Positions 34,911 through 43,207 of a stretch of 64,000 nt of DNA are shown piece by piece. Below the pieces are notes generated by a model, which was given only the letters and a program-made list of their open reading frames with translations, was not told the DNA's origin and did no database searches. The position numbers were made by a program, and so were the translations under genes. Position 1 is the first letter of the stretch, and every line of letters begins with the position of its first letter. Source of the DNA: Dorea_A sp016295505 (GTDB lineage Bacteria; Bacillota; Clostridia; Lachnospirales; Lachnospiraceae); contig NZ_JBDOHS010000004.1 of the NCBI RefSeq assembly GCF_039832105.1, positions 1 through 64,000 on the forward strand, in the 5' to 3' direction.

Positions 34911-36383
34911 ATGGACAATTTTGATTTATACAAAGACATAAAGGCAAGAACAAACGGGGAGATCTATATCGGAGTAGTTGGTCCTGTCAGAACAGGAAAA
35001 TCTACATTCATCAAAAGATTTATGGATGTACTTGTAGTACCGCATATGCAGGATGAACATGCAAAAGAACGCACAAGAGATGAGCTTCCACAGTCTGCCT
35101 CCGGAAGAACGATCATGACGACAGAACCGAAGTTTATTCCCAAGGAAGCTGCACAGATTACGCTGTCGGAGGATGTGACAGTGAAGATCCGGCTGATCGA
35201 TTGTGTGGGATACATGGTCGAAGGCGCTTCCGGGCACGAAGAAGACGGAGAAGAACGAATGGTAAAGACGCCCTGGTTCGAATATGAAATTCCGTTTACG
35301 AAAGCGGCCGGAATCGGAACCCGCAAGGTGATTCATGACCATTCAACGATCGGAATCGTCATTACAACGGATGGAAGTATTACCGATATTCCAAGAGAAA
35401 ACTATAAGGAAGGAGAGGGAAAAACAATCCGGGAGCTCCAGAGCATCGGAAAGCCATTTGTTGTATTGGTGAATTCCCAAAAGCCATATGGAGAAGAGGC
35501 AAGAAAGGTATCTCAGGAGCTGGAGCAGCAATATGGTGTGAAGGCAATGCCTGTAAACTGTGAACAGCTGAAAGAAGAAGACATCTACCGGATCATAGAA
35601 GCGGTACTGTATGAATTCCCGGTGTCTGAAGTGCAGTTCTATATTCCCAAATGGGCGGAGATGCTTTCACGTTCTCACAGGATCAAACAGGATCTGCTGG
35701 TACATATCCGGGAACTGATGGATCGTTTCCGGGAAATCAAAGATGCGGTGAAAGGAATAGAAGTTCCGGAAAGTCCTTATATCGAGGACATGAAGGTGGA
35801 GAAGGTTGAGATGGATACCGGATGTGTGAAGATCCGGATCAATGTTGCTGAAAGGTATTATTACGAGATGTTGAGCGAGATGACAGGAACACCGATCGGG
35901 GGACAGTATGAACTGATCACGGTAATGAAAGATCTGTCAAAGCTGAAGATGGAATACGAAGGAGTCCGGGACGCTTTTACAGCAGTTCGAATGAAAGGAT
36001 ACGGAGTAGTAAGCCCACGAAAAGAGGAGATCACGCTGGAGGAGCCGGTAGTGATCCGACAGGGAAATAAATTCGGTGTTAAAATTCATTCAGAGGCGCC
36101 ATCCATACATCTGATTCGGGCCAATATTGAGACAGAGATTGCACCCATCGTAGGAAATGAACAGCAGGCAAATGATCTGATACAGTATATTAAAGATGCA
36201 AAAGACAGGGACGGCGGCATATGGGGAACCAGTATCTTTGGAAAGTCCATTGAAGAACTGGTCATGGATGGCATGCAGAGTAAGATGGCGATGATCAATG
36301 AAGAGAGCCAGGTGAAATTGCAGGATACTATGCAGAAGATTGTCAATGACAGCAACGGCGGTCTGGTATGCATTATTATATAA
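34911..36383 (+). CDS. spoIVA: Stage IV sporulation protein A (spore coat ATPase)
   Basis: 490 residues. SpoIVA polymerises on the forespore surface by ATP hydrolysis and forms the coat base. It begins MDNFDLYKDIKARTNGEIYI, with Walker A GPVRTGKSTFIKRF and the typical Walker-B-like RLIDCVGYMVEGASGHEE. The C-terminus is conserved (GGLVCIII). It implies the organism can sporulate. I see no convincing sigma-E promoter upstream. A terminator follows at 36461-36496. Confidence 0.97.
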   Translation: MDNFDLYKDIKARTNGEIYIGVVGPVRTGKSTFIKRFMDVLVVPHMQDEHAKERTRDELPQSASGRTIMTTEPKFIPKEAAQITLSEDVTVKIRLIDCVGYMVEGASGHEEDGEERMVKTPWFEYEIPFTKAAGIGTRKVIHDHSTIGIVITTDGSITDIPRENYKEGEGKTIRELQSIGKPFVVLVNSQKPYGEEARKVSQELEQQYGVKAMPVNCEQLKEEDIYRIIEAVLYEFPVSEVQFYIPKWAEMLSRSHRIKQDLLVHIRELMDRFREIKDAVKGIEVPESPYIEDMKVEKVEMDTGCVKIRINVAERYYYEMLSEMTGTPIGGQYELITVMKDLSKLKMEYEGVRDAFTAVRMKGYGVVSPRKEEITLEEPVVIRQGNKFGVKIHSEAPSIHLIRANIETEIAPIVGNEQQANDLIQYIKDAKDRDGGIWGTSIFGKSIEELVMDGMQSKMAMINEESQVKLQDTMQKIVNDSNGGLVCIII

Positions 36384-36416
36384 ATGTGAAAAAATAAACA
36401 AATTTTGAAATAAGTA

Positions 36417-36446
36417 TTGAATTTCCAGATGCTTTGTGTTTATAAT
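36417..36446 (+). promoter_or_regulatory. Promoter-like sequence just upstream of a terminator hairpin
   Basis: TTGAAT (36417-36422), an 18-bp spacer and TATAAT (36441-36446). A transcript from here would meet the hairpin at 36461-36496 almost at once, before the alcohol dehydrogenase gene at 36538. Confidence 0.45.
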
Positions 36447-36460
36447 AGGCACATGACAAT

Positions 36461-36496
36461 GAGGTCGCATGATAGAATGTGGCCTCTTTTCTTTTT
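36461..36496 (+). terminator. Terminator after spoIVA / possible leader terminator of the alcohol dehydrogenase gene
   Basis: GAGGTCGCAT (36461-36470) pairs over 10 bp (two G:U) with ATGTGGCCTC (36477-36486), followed by TTTTCTTTTT. Confidence 0.75.
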
Positions 36497-36537
36497 GAGA
36501 AAATGTCAGTGATATCAAATGAAAGGGTGACTATAAG

Positions 36538-37686
36538 ATGAAAGACTACACATTTAAAGTGCCACAGGACATTGTATTTGGAATGGGTTCTTTAAAAAGA
36601 CTGCCGGAATTACTTGAAAAAAGTGGTTCAAAAAAGATGATGATTGTGTCCGACCGGGGACTGGAAAAACTGGGAGTGGTTCAAAAAGTAACAGATATTG
36701 TTGAAGCAGAAGGAATTGAGACTTGCAGTTTCCTTGATATTCTTCCGAATCCTACGGTTGATATGGTAGATGAAGCAACAAAGGTATATAAGGAATCCGG
36801 TGCAACCAGTATTGTAGCGTTGGGTGGAGGAAGCCCTATGGACGTTGCAAAAGCAGTAGGAGTACTTGCCAGGTATGGAGGATCCATTACAGAATATGAA
36901 GGAGCGCATCTGGTTCCGGGGCCGATCGAACCAATCATTGCAATTCCAACGACGGCAGGTACAGGAAGTGAGGTTACTGCATTCTCTGTTATCACAGACA
37001 TGTCCAGAAATTATAAACTGACAGTATTCAGTTATGAGCTGTTACCAAAATATGCACTTCTTGATCCGGAGATGATCATGTCCGTTCCGCCTATGGTTGC
37101 AGCATCCTGTGGAATCGATGCTCTGATCCATGCATGGGAAGCTTATACTTCTCTTGGTGCTTCTCCATTCTCAGATGCGATGGCTGAAAAAGCGATGGAA
37201 CTGATCGGAGGAAATATCCGCAGATTTGTTGCGAACAGAAAAGATGAGGAAGCAGCATGTGCCATGATGTCGGGAAGCATGTTTGCGGGAATTGCATTTG
37301 CATGGGCAAGGCTTGGTAATGTGCATGCAATGTCTCATCCGGTCAGTGCATTCTTCGGAGTACAGCACGGTATTGCCAATTCTATTCTGCTGCCTGTAAT
37401 CGTAGAATACAATGCACTGGCAGATCAGGGAAGATATGAAAAGATCTATAATTACATCAGTGAGGATCGGGAGCCGGTGAAAGATTTCAGACCGGAGATG
37501 CTGGTAGAAGAGATCCGAAAGCTGAATGCTTCGATCGGAATTCCAAGAACTCTTTCAGAGGTCGGAGTCACAGAAGATAAGATTCCACAGATGGCTGTCG
37601 ATGCCATGAAGAGTGGGAATATTGCAGCCAATCCAAGAATGACTACGCTTAAGGACGTAGAAATGCTGTATCGTAAAGCGTTATAA
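36538..37686 (+). CDS. Iron-containing (group III) alcohol dehydrogenase
   Basis: 382 residues. The N-terminal nucleotide-binding half shows FGMGSLKRLPELL, SIVALGGGSPMDVAKA and TTAGTGSEVTAFSVI. The C-terminal metal-binding half shows the His ligands in NVHAMSHPVSAFFGVQHGIANS. These enzymes interconvert alcohols and aldehydes with NAD(P)H; substrates such as butanol, propanol or lactaldehyde cannot be separated by sequence. It is monocistronic, between the spoIVA terminator and its own. The GAAAGGGTGA ribosome binding site is moderate. Confidence 0.92.
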   Translation: MKDYTFKVPQDIVFGMGSLKRLPELLEKSGSKKMMIVSDRGLEKLGVVQKVTDIVEAEGIETCSFLDILPNPTVDMVDEATKVYKESGATSIVALGGGSPMDVAKAVGVLARYGGSITEYEGAHLVPGPIEPIIAIPTTAGTGSEVTAFSVITDMSRNYKLTVFSYELLPKYALLDPEMIMSVPPMVAASCGIDALIHAWEAYTSLGASPFSDAMAEKAMELIGGNIRRFVANRKDEEAACAMMSGSMFAGIAFAWARLGNVHAMSHPVSAFFGVQHGIANSILLPVIVEYNALADQGRYEKIYNYISEDREPVKDFRPEMLVEEIRKLNASIGIPRTLSEVGVTEDKIPQMAVDAMKSGNIAANPRMTTLKDVEMLYRKAL

Positions 37687-37714
37687 TCGTCAGAGAGACC
37701 GGACAGATATGTGT

Positions 37715-37765
37715 AAAGGATCATTATAGAGTACACTTACAGGTATTTTATAATGATCTTTTTTT
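37715..37765 (+). terminator. Terminator of the alcohol dehydrogenase gene
   Basis: AAAGGATCATTATA (37715-37728) pairs with TATAATGATCTTTT (37749-37762) around a 20-nt loop, and the T tract continues to 37765. Confidence 0.8.
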
Positions 37766-37867
37766 GCTTTTTATTTCCTGTATGAGCAGGAAGATTGGGG
37801 AAATAGATTGACAAAGCGGCGAATTTATAATAGGGTTTATATATTCGAGAGTAAAGGAGAGATAGGA

Positions 37868-38254
37868 ATGAGTAAAAAGATATTGAAGCAGCTGGGAATC
37901 ATACTGGCACTCTGTCTTGTCGCGGAAGTGATTGCTTCCTTATTGCCGGTTACGATTCCGAGCAGTGTGATTGCAATCCTGATTCTTGCACTGCTTTTGA
38001 CATGCAAAGTTTTAAAAGAGGAGCAGATAAAGGAAACCGCTGATTTTATGCTGGATAATATGGCACTTGTATTTGTTCCGATATCAGTAGGAATGATTGA
38101 AGATCTGGAACTTTTAAAGGGACAGATTGCCGGATTTCTTGTGGTTGTGTGCATTTCACTGGTGCTTACGTTTCTTGGAACATATGCTTCTGTGAGAATC
38201 GTCCAGAAGTGTATGAAATGGGCTTTGAAGAAGGGAGGAAAATCAAATGAGTAA
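37868..38254 (+). CDS. lrgA: LrgA/CidA family holin-like membrane protein
   Basis: 128 residues with four hydrophobic segments, including LGIILALCLVAEVIASLLPV and a conserved LVFVPISVGMIEDLELLKGQ. LrgA/CidA proteins affect murein hydrolase export and lysis, or metabolite transport, with LrgB. The start at 37868 follows AAGGAGA by 7 bp; a TTG-initiated extension from 37808 is rejected. The stop overlaps the lrgB start by 8 bp, so the two are translationally coupled. Confidence 0.88.
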   Translation: MSKKILKQLGIILALCLVAEVIASLLPVTIPSSVIAILILALLLTCKVLKEEQIKETADFMLDNMALVFVPISVGMIEDLELLKGQIAGFLVVVCISLVLTFLGTYASVRIVQKCMKWALKKGGKSNE

Positions 38255-38924
38255 TCTATGGTCAGATCCACTGTTTGGAATTATGCTGACAGTGATTGCG
38301 TTTTATATCGGAAGTATAGTGGCAAAAAAGGTAAGATCACCGATTGCAAATCCACTTTTGATTGCAATGATCATCTGTATTCTTGTAATGAAGATCCTTC
38401 ATATATCATATGAAGATTATATGGAAGGAGCACAGTTCATCTCGCTGTTCCTTGTTCCGGCAACTGCAATTCTCGGATTGTCAATCTATCGGCAGAGGAA
38501 AGTTCTTAAAGAACAGTTTCTTCCGATCGTAATAGGATGTCTGACCGGCAGTCTTTTATCGATGGCGAGTACGGTCGTTCTCTGCAAGATGCTGTCACTT
38601 CACAGTGAGATGTTGTATTCCCTGATTCCAAAGTCTGTGACGACGGCAATTGCACTTGACGTATCAGAACAGCTGGGCGGTCTTCGATCCATTACGATGA
38701 TGGCGGTAATCATATGCGGTACGGGAGGTGCCATCATCCATCCTATGGTGATTCGTCTGCTGAGATTGAAAGATCCGGTAGCAACCGGAGTTGCGTTTGG
38801 AACGGCAAGCCATGCAATCGGTACATCAAAAGCACTTGAAATCGGCGAAGTGGAGGGTGCAGTCAGCGGAGTAGCGATGGGAGTAGCAGGAATCTGTACG
38901 GTAATCATTGCATTATTTCTGTAA
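38247..38924 (+). CDS. lrgB: LrgB/CidB family membrane protein
   Basis: 225 residues, polytopic. It shows the family core SLIPKSVTTAIALDVSEQLG and ASHAIGTSKALEIGEVEGAVSG. LrgB is the partner of LrgA; recent work on related plant and bacterial proteins supports transport of glycolate or pyruvate. The overlapping lrgA and lack of a nearby lytSR regulator are notable. The next gene is 55 bp away. Confidence 0.93.
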   Translation: MSNLWSDPLFGIMLTVIAFYIGSIVAKKVRSPIANPLLIAMIICILVMKILHISYEDYMEGAQFISLFLVPATAILGLSIYRQRKVLKEQFLPIVIGCLTGSLLSMASTVVLCKMLSLHSEMLYSLIPKSVTTAIALDVSEQLGGLRSITMMAVIICGTGGAIIHPMVIRLLRLKDPVATGVAFGTASHAIGTSKALEIGEVEGAVSGVAMGVAGICTVIIALFL

Positions 38925-38979
38925 AAGGTATAATATTATAAAATACATGACTATTGATGAAAGGTAATGGAGGTACGAT

Positions 38980-39450
38980 ATGAAAGTAGCAATTATTACG
39001 GCAAATACAGATATATACAAGGGAAGAGAGGAGAATTCCAGCGGGGAGGCAATTCGTAAAATGATTGAAGAAGCCGGATTTGAAACGGTGTTTCTGAGAG
39101 CGCTTCCGCTTGACCGGGAAGTATTATCTGCAGTAATGCAGCGGATTGCCGATGGTCGTCTTGCTGATCTGATCCTTACGACGGGAGGAGCAGGATGTGC
39201 TCCCCAGGATTGTACACCGGAGGCAACAACAGATATCGTAGAAAGACCGGTACTTGGAATTGCAGAGGCAATGCGTGCTCATACGATGAAGCTGACAAAG
39301 CGTTCCATGCTGAATCGCAGTACTGCAGGAATCCGCAATGGTGTTCTGATTGTAAATCTTCCGGGAAAAACACAGGCAGTAAAAGAAAGTCTGAGATACC
39401 TTCTTCCGGAGCTTGCGCATGCAGTGGAAGTGATCCAGAAAGAGGATTAA
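38980..39450 (+). CDS. MogA/MoaB-type molybdopterin-binding protein
   Basis: 156 residues of the MoCF-binding fold (MogA/MoaB). Motifs: VAIITANTDIYKGREENSSG, LILTTGGAGCAPQDCTPEAT and IVNLPGKTQAVKESL. In molybdenum cofactor synthesis such proteins adenylate molybdopterin or bind it. No other moa/moe genes lie in the window, so the assignment to cofactor synthesis is by family. It is 3 bp ahead of the next gene. Confidence 0.88.
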   Translation: MKVAIITANTDIYKGREENSSGEAIRKMIEEAGFETVFLRALPLDREVLSAVMQRIADGRLADLILTTGGAGCAPQDCTPEATTDIVERPVLGIAEAMRAHTMKLTKRSMLNRSTAGIRNGVLIVNLPGKTQAVKESLRYLLPELAHAVEVIQKED

Positions 39451-39453
39451 CAG

Positions 39454-40149
39454 ATGAAGGTTACATATCTGAGACATAGCGGTTTTGTAGTGGAATATGC
39501 AGAGCTTGTTCTGATCTTTGATTATTACAAAGGCACACTGCCGGATTTTTCAGCGGATAAAAAGATCTATGTGTTTGTGAGCCACAGACATCATGATCAT
39601 TTTCAGAAAACGATCTTTGAATGGAAGGAAAGATATCCTGATATCAAGTATATTCTTTCTGATGATATCGAAGAAAAGGGACCGGAAGGATGTACTTGTT
39701 ATATTGGACCACGGGAAAAGATCACAGTGGATGATCTTGGGATTCAGACCTTCCGATCTACAGATGAAGGAGTTGCTTTTCTGATAGAAGGCAAGGGAAA
39801 AGTACTGTATCATGCCGGAGATCTGAACTGGTGGCACTGGGAAGAAGAAAGTGATGTCTATAATGAAATGATGCGGAGAAAGTATCAGCATGAAATAAGT
39901 AAGATCGGATATGACGGTATCGATATTGCTTTTGTTCCACTGGATCCAAGACAGGAAAAACAGGAGCTCTGGGGGCTTGATTATTTTATGAAGCATACGA
40001 ATACGGAACGTGTATTTCCGATGCATATGTGGGACGGATATGAAGTATATGACAGATTAATGAATGACCCGCAGGCAGAATCATATAAGGACAGGGTGAT
40101 GCATATTACAGGTCCGCAGCAGATATTTGAATGGGAGGATGAAATATGA
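39454..40149 (+). CDS. Metallo-beta-lactamase-fold hydrolase (UlaG/YtkL-like)
   Basis: 231 residues. It starts MKVTYLRHSGFVVEY and has the metal motif SHRHHDHF (HxHxDH) near residue 45, then VLYHAGDLNWWHW and the late His in VFPMHMWDGYEVYD. The substrate is unknown; relatives act on lactones or phosphodiesters. It overlaps rnhA by 4 bp (ATGA) and follows the MogA-like gene by 3 bp, so the three form a tight operon with no obvious common pathway. Confidence 0.85.
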   Translation: MKVTYLRHSGFVVEYAELVLIFDYYKGTLPDFSADKKIYVFVSHRHHDHFQKTIFEWKERYPDIKYILSDDIEEKGPEGCTCYIGPREKITVDDLGIQTFRSTDEGVAFLIEGKGKVLYHAGDLNWWHWEEESDVYNEMMRRKYQHEISKIGYDGIDIAFVPLDPRQEKQELWGLDYFMKHTNTERVFPMHMWDGYEVYDRLMNDPQAESYKDRVMHITGPQQIFEWEDEI

Positions 40150-40628
40150 TGCATGTGAGTATCTATACGGACGGTGCGGCGAGAGGGAATCCGGATGGCC
40201 CGGGAGGCTATGGCACTGTATTGGAATATGTGGATACCAGGGGGATTCTGCATATGAAAGAGCTCTCCCAGGGATACAGGCGCACGACCAACAATCGTAT
40301 GGAGCTCATGGCGGTAATTGCAGGACTGGAAGCATTGAATCGTTCCTGTGAGGTGGATCTGTATTCTGATTCCAAATATGTAGTGGATGCATTCAATCAG
40401 CACTGGATTGACAGCTGGCTGAAAAAGGGATGGAAACGGGGAAAGAATGAACCGGTCAAGAATGTGGATCTCTGGAAAAGACTTTTAAAAGCGAAGGAAC
40501 AGCATCAGGTCGTGTTTCACTGGGTGAAGGGGCATGATGGTCATCCGCAGAATGAAAGATGTGATCAGCTGGCTACATCTGCAGCTGATGGTGATGAATT
40601 GATAGACGATATCGGGATCACAGAATAA
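40146..40628 (+). CDS. rnhA: Ribonuclease HI
   Basis: 160 residues; degrades RNA in RNA-DNA hybrids. The four acidic catalytic residues can be placed: Asp in YTDGAARGNPDGPGGYG, Glu in NRMELMAVIAGLEAL, Asp in YSDSKYVVDAFN and Asp in NERCDQLA. WVKGHDGHPQN supplies the His loop. The length is close to E. coli RNase HI. The start at 40146 has GGAGG 7 bp upstream. The rnpB gene lies just downstream. Confidence 0.95.
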   Translation: MMHVSIYTDGAARGNPDGPGGYGTVLEYVDTRGILHMKELSQGYRRTTNNRMELMAVIAGLEALNRSCEVDLYSDSKYVVDAFNQHWIDSWLKKGWKRGKNEPVKNVDLWKRLLKAKEQHQVVFHWVKGHDGHPQNERCDQLATSAADGDELIDDIGITE

Positions 40629-40635
40629 AAAGTAT

Positions 40636-40664
40636 TTGTGATTTTGAGATACCAGTGTTATAAT
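40636..40664 (+). promoter_or_regulatory. Promoter of rnpB (extended -10)
   Basis: TTGTGA (40636-40641), a 17-bp spacer containing TG one base before the -10, and TATAAT (40659-40664). Confidence 0.7.
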
Positions 40665-40689
40665 GAAACACGTGCGTAATGCACATATG

Positions 40690-41037
40690 CAAGTAAGACA
40701 GGTAATCGCGGCTGCGAAAGCTGAAAAGCTGCAGACGAGGAAAGTCCGGGCTTCACAGGGCAGGATGCCGGATAACGTCCGGTGGAGGTGACTCCAAGGA
40801 AAGTGCAACAGAAATGTACCGCCTGAATTCTATTCAGGTAAGGGTGGAAGGGCAGTGTAAGAGACTACCGCCCTGCTGGTAACAGCAGGGGCATATGTAA
40901 ACCCCATTCGAAGCAAGACCGGATAAAGACAATGTGGCGGCCCGTCACGTCTTAGGTAGGTCGCTTGAATCCATCGGCAACGATGGATCTAGATAGATGA
41001 TTACTCAACGACATAACCCGGCTTATCGTTTTGCTTG
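40690..41037 (+). ncRNA. rnpB: RNase P RNA (bacterial)
   Basis: About 348 nt with the universal core elements: GAGGAAAGTCCGGGCTTCAC near the 5' end, a central ACAGAAA (AGTGCAACAGAAA) and the 3' end ACATAACCCGGCTTATCG. The flanks pair as helix P1 (AAGTAAGACAGG with TCGTTTTGCTT, including G:U). The ends are estimated from P1 and are good to a few bases. This is the catalytic RNA that matures tRNA 5' ends. The hairpin element at 41057-41198 follows. Confidence 0.95.
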
Positions 41038-41056
41038 TTCTATTATGAATAAAATG

Positions 41057-41198
41057 AAGGGACTGTCTCGAATATAGAGATATCATTCTGAAATATATCA
41101 TTCCATAAGAAAAGCTGAGGTAAGCGAGTGAGCGTCGAAGCGTTTTTATGGAATGATATATTTTACATGAAGTATCTCTATATTGGGACAGTCCCTTT
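41057..41198 (+). repeat. Long intergenic hairpin containing copy 2 of the conserved loop element
   Basis: A nested hairpin. The base AAGGGACTGTC (41057-41067) pairs with 41187-41197. AATATAGAGATA (41071-41082) pairs with 41173-41184. An 18-bp inner stem (41091-41108 with 41146-41163) holds the loop 41109-41145, whose core AAGCTGAG...GCGAGT...TCGAAGC matches the element at 29350-29408. It lies between convergent rnpB and pyrI and probably acts as their terminator. Confidence 0.8.
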
Positions 41199-41216
41199 AT
41201 TATTATGCATTTTATA

Positions 41217-41663
41217 TTATTTCAGATTGCCTTCATATTTCTCTTCACAATATTTACAGCGATATATCTCTTTTTCAGGATCGGTAAGAACGAAGATATG
41301 ATCCAATTCCTGTTCAATGGATGTGATACATCTTGGATTTTTACAGCGGATCACATTTTTGATCTCGCGGGGAAGATGTAATGCCTTCTTTTCAACGATC
41401 TCAGAATCCTTGATAATATTGATGGTGATGTTGTGATCGATAAAGCCGAGAATATCAAGATCCATAAAATCGATCGGACACTCAATCTTCATGATGTCTT
41501 TTTTACCCATCTTACTGCTCTTGGCATTTTTTATAATTGCAACACAGCAGTCCAGCTTGTCAAGATGAAGATATTTATAGATATCCATGCTGCGACCGGC
41601 CTGAATATGATCCAGTACAAATCCTTCTTCTATACGGCCAACGTTCAATGTATTATTTATCAT
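41217..41663 (-). CDS. pyrI: Aspartate carbamoyltransferase regulatory subunit
   Basis: 148 residues; binds ATP/CTP and regulates PyrB. An N-terminal nucleotide-binding domain precedes a C-terminal zinc site made of CKNPRC (CxxxxC pattern) and CKYCEEKY (CxxC). The start at 41663 (MINNTLNVGR) has AGGAGGA upstream; the longer frame would overlap pyrB. It is 13 bp downstream of pyrB, giving the pyrBI pair. This means allosteric class B-type ATCase here, unlike Bacillus. Confidence 0.96.
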   Translation of the reverse strand: MINNTLNVGRIEEGFVLDHIQAGRSMDIYKYLHLDKLDCCVAIIKNAKSSKMGKKDIMKIECPIDFMDLDILGFIDHNITINIIKDSEIVEKKALHLPREIKNVIRCKNPRCITSIEQELDHIFVLTDPEKEIYRCKYCEEKYEGNLK

Positions 41664-41676
41664 AATGCGTTCCTCC

Positions 41677-42594
41677 TTACACTTCAATTTCCAGCAGTGT
41701 CAGTATCAGCGCCATACGGATGTATACACCGTACTGTACCTGTTTAAAGTATGCTGCTCTCGGGTCGTCGTCTACTTCAACAGAGATCTCATTGACTCTC
41801 GGAAGCGGATGGAGTACATACATATTCTCCGGAGCCATTTTCATCTTCTTTGCATCCAGGATATAGAAGTCTTTCATACGTACATAATCTTCTTCGTTGA
41901 AGAAACGTTCTTTCTGAACACGTGTCATGTAGAGAAGATCCAGTTTTGGCAGGGCATCTTCGAGACGTACGACTTCTTCATAAGGAATATTCTCACGATC
42001 CAGAACATCGGAACGGATATAGCTTGGGAGTCTCAGTTCTTCCGGAGAAATCAGAATAAACCGGATTCCAGGATAACGCACCAGTGCATGAATCAGAGAG
42101 TGAACAGTACGTCCGAACTTCAGATCTCCGCATAAGCCGATCGTCATGTGATCCAGATGTCCCTTTAAAGAGCGGATCGTAAGAAGATCTGTCAGAGTCT
42201 GTGTCGGGTGCTGATGTCCACCGTCACCTGCATTAATCACAGGGATGGTAGAATGTCTGGATGCTACCATTGGGGCACCTTCTTTTGGATGACGCATTGC
42301 ACAGATATCTGCATAGCAGGATACGGTTCGAATCGTGTCGGATACACTTTCTCCCTTAGCAGCGGAACTGGAATCCTGAGAAGAGAAGCCGAGAACGCTT
42401 CCGCCAAGATTCAGCATGGCAGCCTCGTGGCTCAGTCTGGTTCTTGTACTTGGTTCATAGAACAGAGTAGCAAGCTTTTTTCCGGCACAGGCATGTGCAT
42501 ATTTTTCAGGATTTGCCTCGATGTCATTGGCAAGATCCATAAGTTTGTCTAATTCTTCCACAGTGAAATCAAGTGGACTCATTAAGTGTCTCAT
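41677..42594 (-). CDS. pyrB: Aspartate carbamoyltransferase catalytic subunit
   Basis: 305 residues; second step of pyrimidine synthesis. Carbamoyl-phosphate motif EPSTRTRLS and the aspartate-domain HPTQTLTDLLTI and LHPLPRVNEIS are present. It pairs with pyrI downstream and follows a nitroreductase gene by 14 bp on the same strand. No PyrR-type attenuator leader is visible. The start at 42594 gives MRHLMSPLDFTVEEL. Confidence 0.97.
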   Translation of the reverse strand: MRHLMSPLDFTVEELDKLMDLANDIEANPEKYAHACAGKKLATLFYEPSTRTRLSHEAAMLNLGGSVLGFSSQDSSSAAKGESVSDTIRTVSCYADICAMRHPKEGAPMVASRHSTIPVINAGDGGHQHPTQTLTDLLTIRSLKGHLDHMTIGLCGDLKFGRTVHSLIHALVRYPGIRFILISPEELRLPSYIRSDVLDRENIPYEEVVRLEDALPKLDLLYMTRVQKERFFNEEDYVRMKDFYILDAKKMKMAPENMYVLHPLPRVNEISVEVDDDPRAAYFKQVQYGVYIRMALILTLLEIEV

Positions 42595-42608
42595 AAAAAC
42601 CTCCTCAA

Positions 42609-43145
42609 TTATAAATATGTAAGTAATTCAGATACAGATTTCCGCTTTGGTGCTTCGGGATCAATATCCGGCCAGCCAATTGCAATCAGTGCTCCCAACT
42701 CCTGATCGTCCGGGATATTCAGAAGGCTGGTGATTCCATCTTCATCCCAGATCCCCATAATCACCGTGCCAAGACCTGCTTCGTGGGCAGCAAGACAAAA
42801 GGTCTGGCATGCTGCACCGATATCAAACATCTGCCAGCGGTCTCCCTTTTTCGTTGAGTAAGAACCGTCGCGTTCAAATCCACTGCGGCCTTTTACAAAG
42901 GTAACTGCAATCAGCATAGGGGCCTGTCTGATAATGTTGGAATTGTGTTCTTGGGTATAATCATTAATAATAGAACTAAGAATTGAAGAATCTTCAATGG
43001 CGATATAACGAGTAATCTGACTATTCTTCCAGGAAGGAGAATAGGATGCAGCCGATATCAGGGAATCTAATAATGAATGATCAATAGAATCCGGTTTAAA
43101 CTTTCGGATACTTCTTCTGGTTTTGATACATTCTAGTGTGTTCAT
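42609..43145 (-). CDS. Nitroreductase-family FMN protein
   Basis: 178 residues. Flavin-binding and family motifs: CIKTRRSIRKFKPD near the start, AASYSPSWKNSQITRY, AACQTFCLAAHEAGLGTV and the C-terminal IAIGWPDIDPEAPKR. It should be a homodimeric NAD(P)H-dependent flavoenzyme; the substrate is unknown. It is the first gene of a transcript with pyrB and pyrI, which is an odd pairing. GGAGGATAATG gives a good ribosome binding site. The promoter and an inverted repeat lie upstream at 43179-43218. Confidence 0.9.
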   Translation of the reverse strand: MNTLECIKTRRSIRKFKPDSIDHSLLDSLISAASYSPSWKNSQITRYIAIEDSSILSSIINDYTQEHNSNIIRQAPMLIAVTFVKGRSGFERDGSYSTKKGDRWQMFDIGAACQTFCLAAHEAGLGTVIMGIWDEDGITSLLNIPDDQELGALIAIGWPDIDPEAPKRKSVSELLTYL

Positions 43146-43178
43146 ATCATTATCCTCCGTATTGAAAATCTTTCATAC

Positions 43179-43207
43179 ATCATATAATAAATGTTAAACT
43201 TTTTCAA
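43179..43207 (-). promoter_or_regulatory. Promoter of nitroreductase-pyrB-pyrI
   Basis: On the minus strand: TTGAAA (complement of 43202-43207), a 17-bp spacer and TATGAT (complement of 43179-43184). Confidence 0.65.

Noticed and set aside
37808..37831. TTGACA followed by TATAAT upstream of lrgA
   Set aside because: The two hexamers are only 12 bp apart, too close for a sigma-A promoter.
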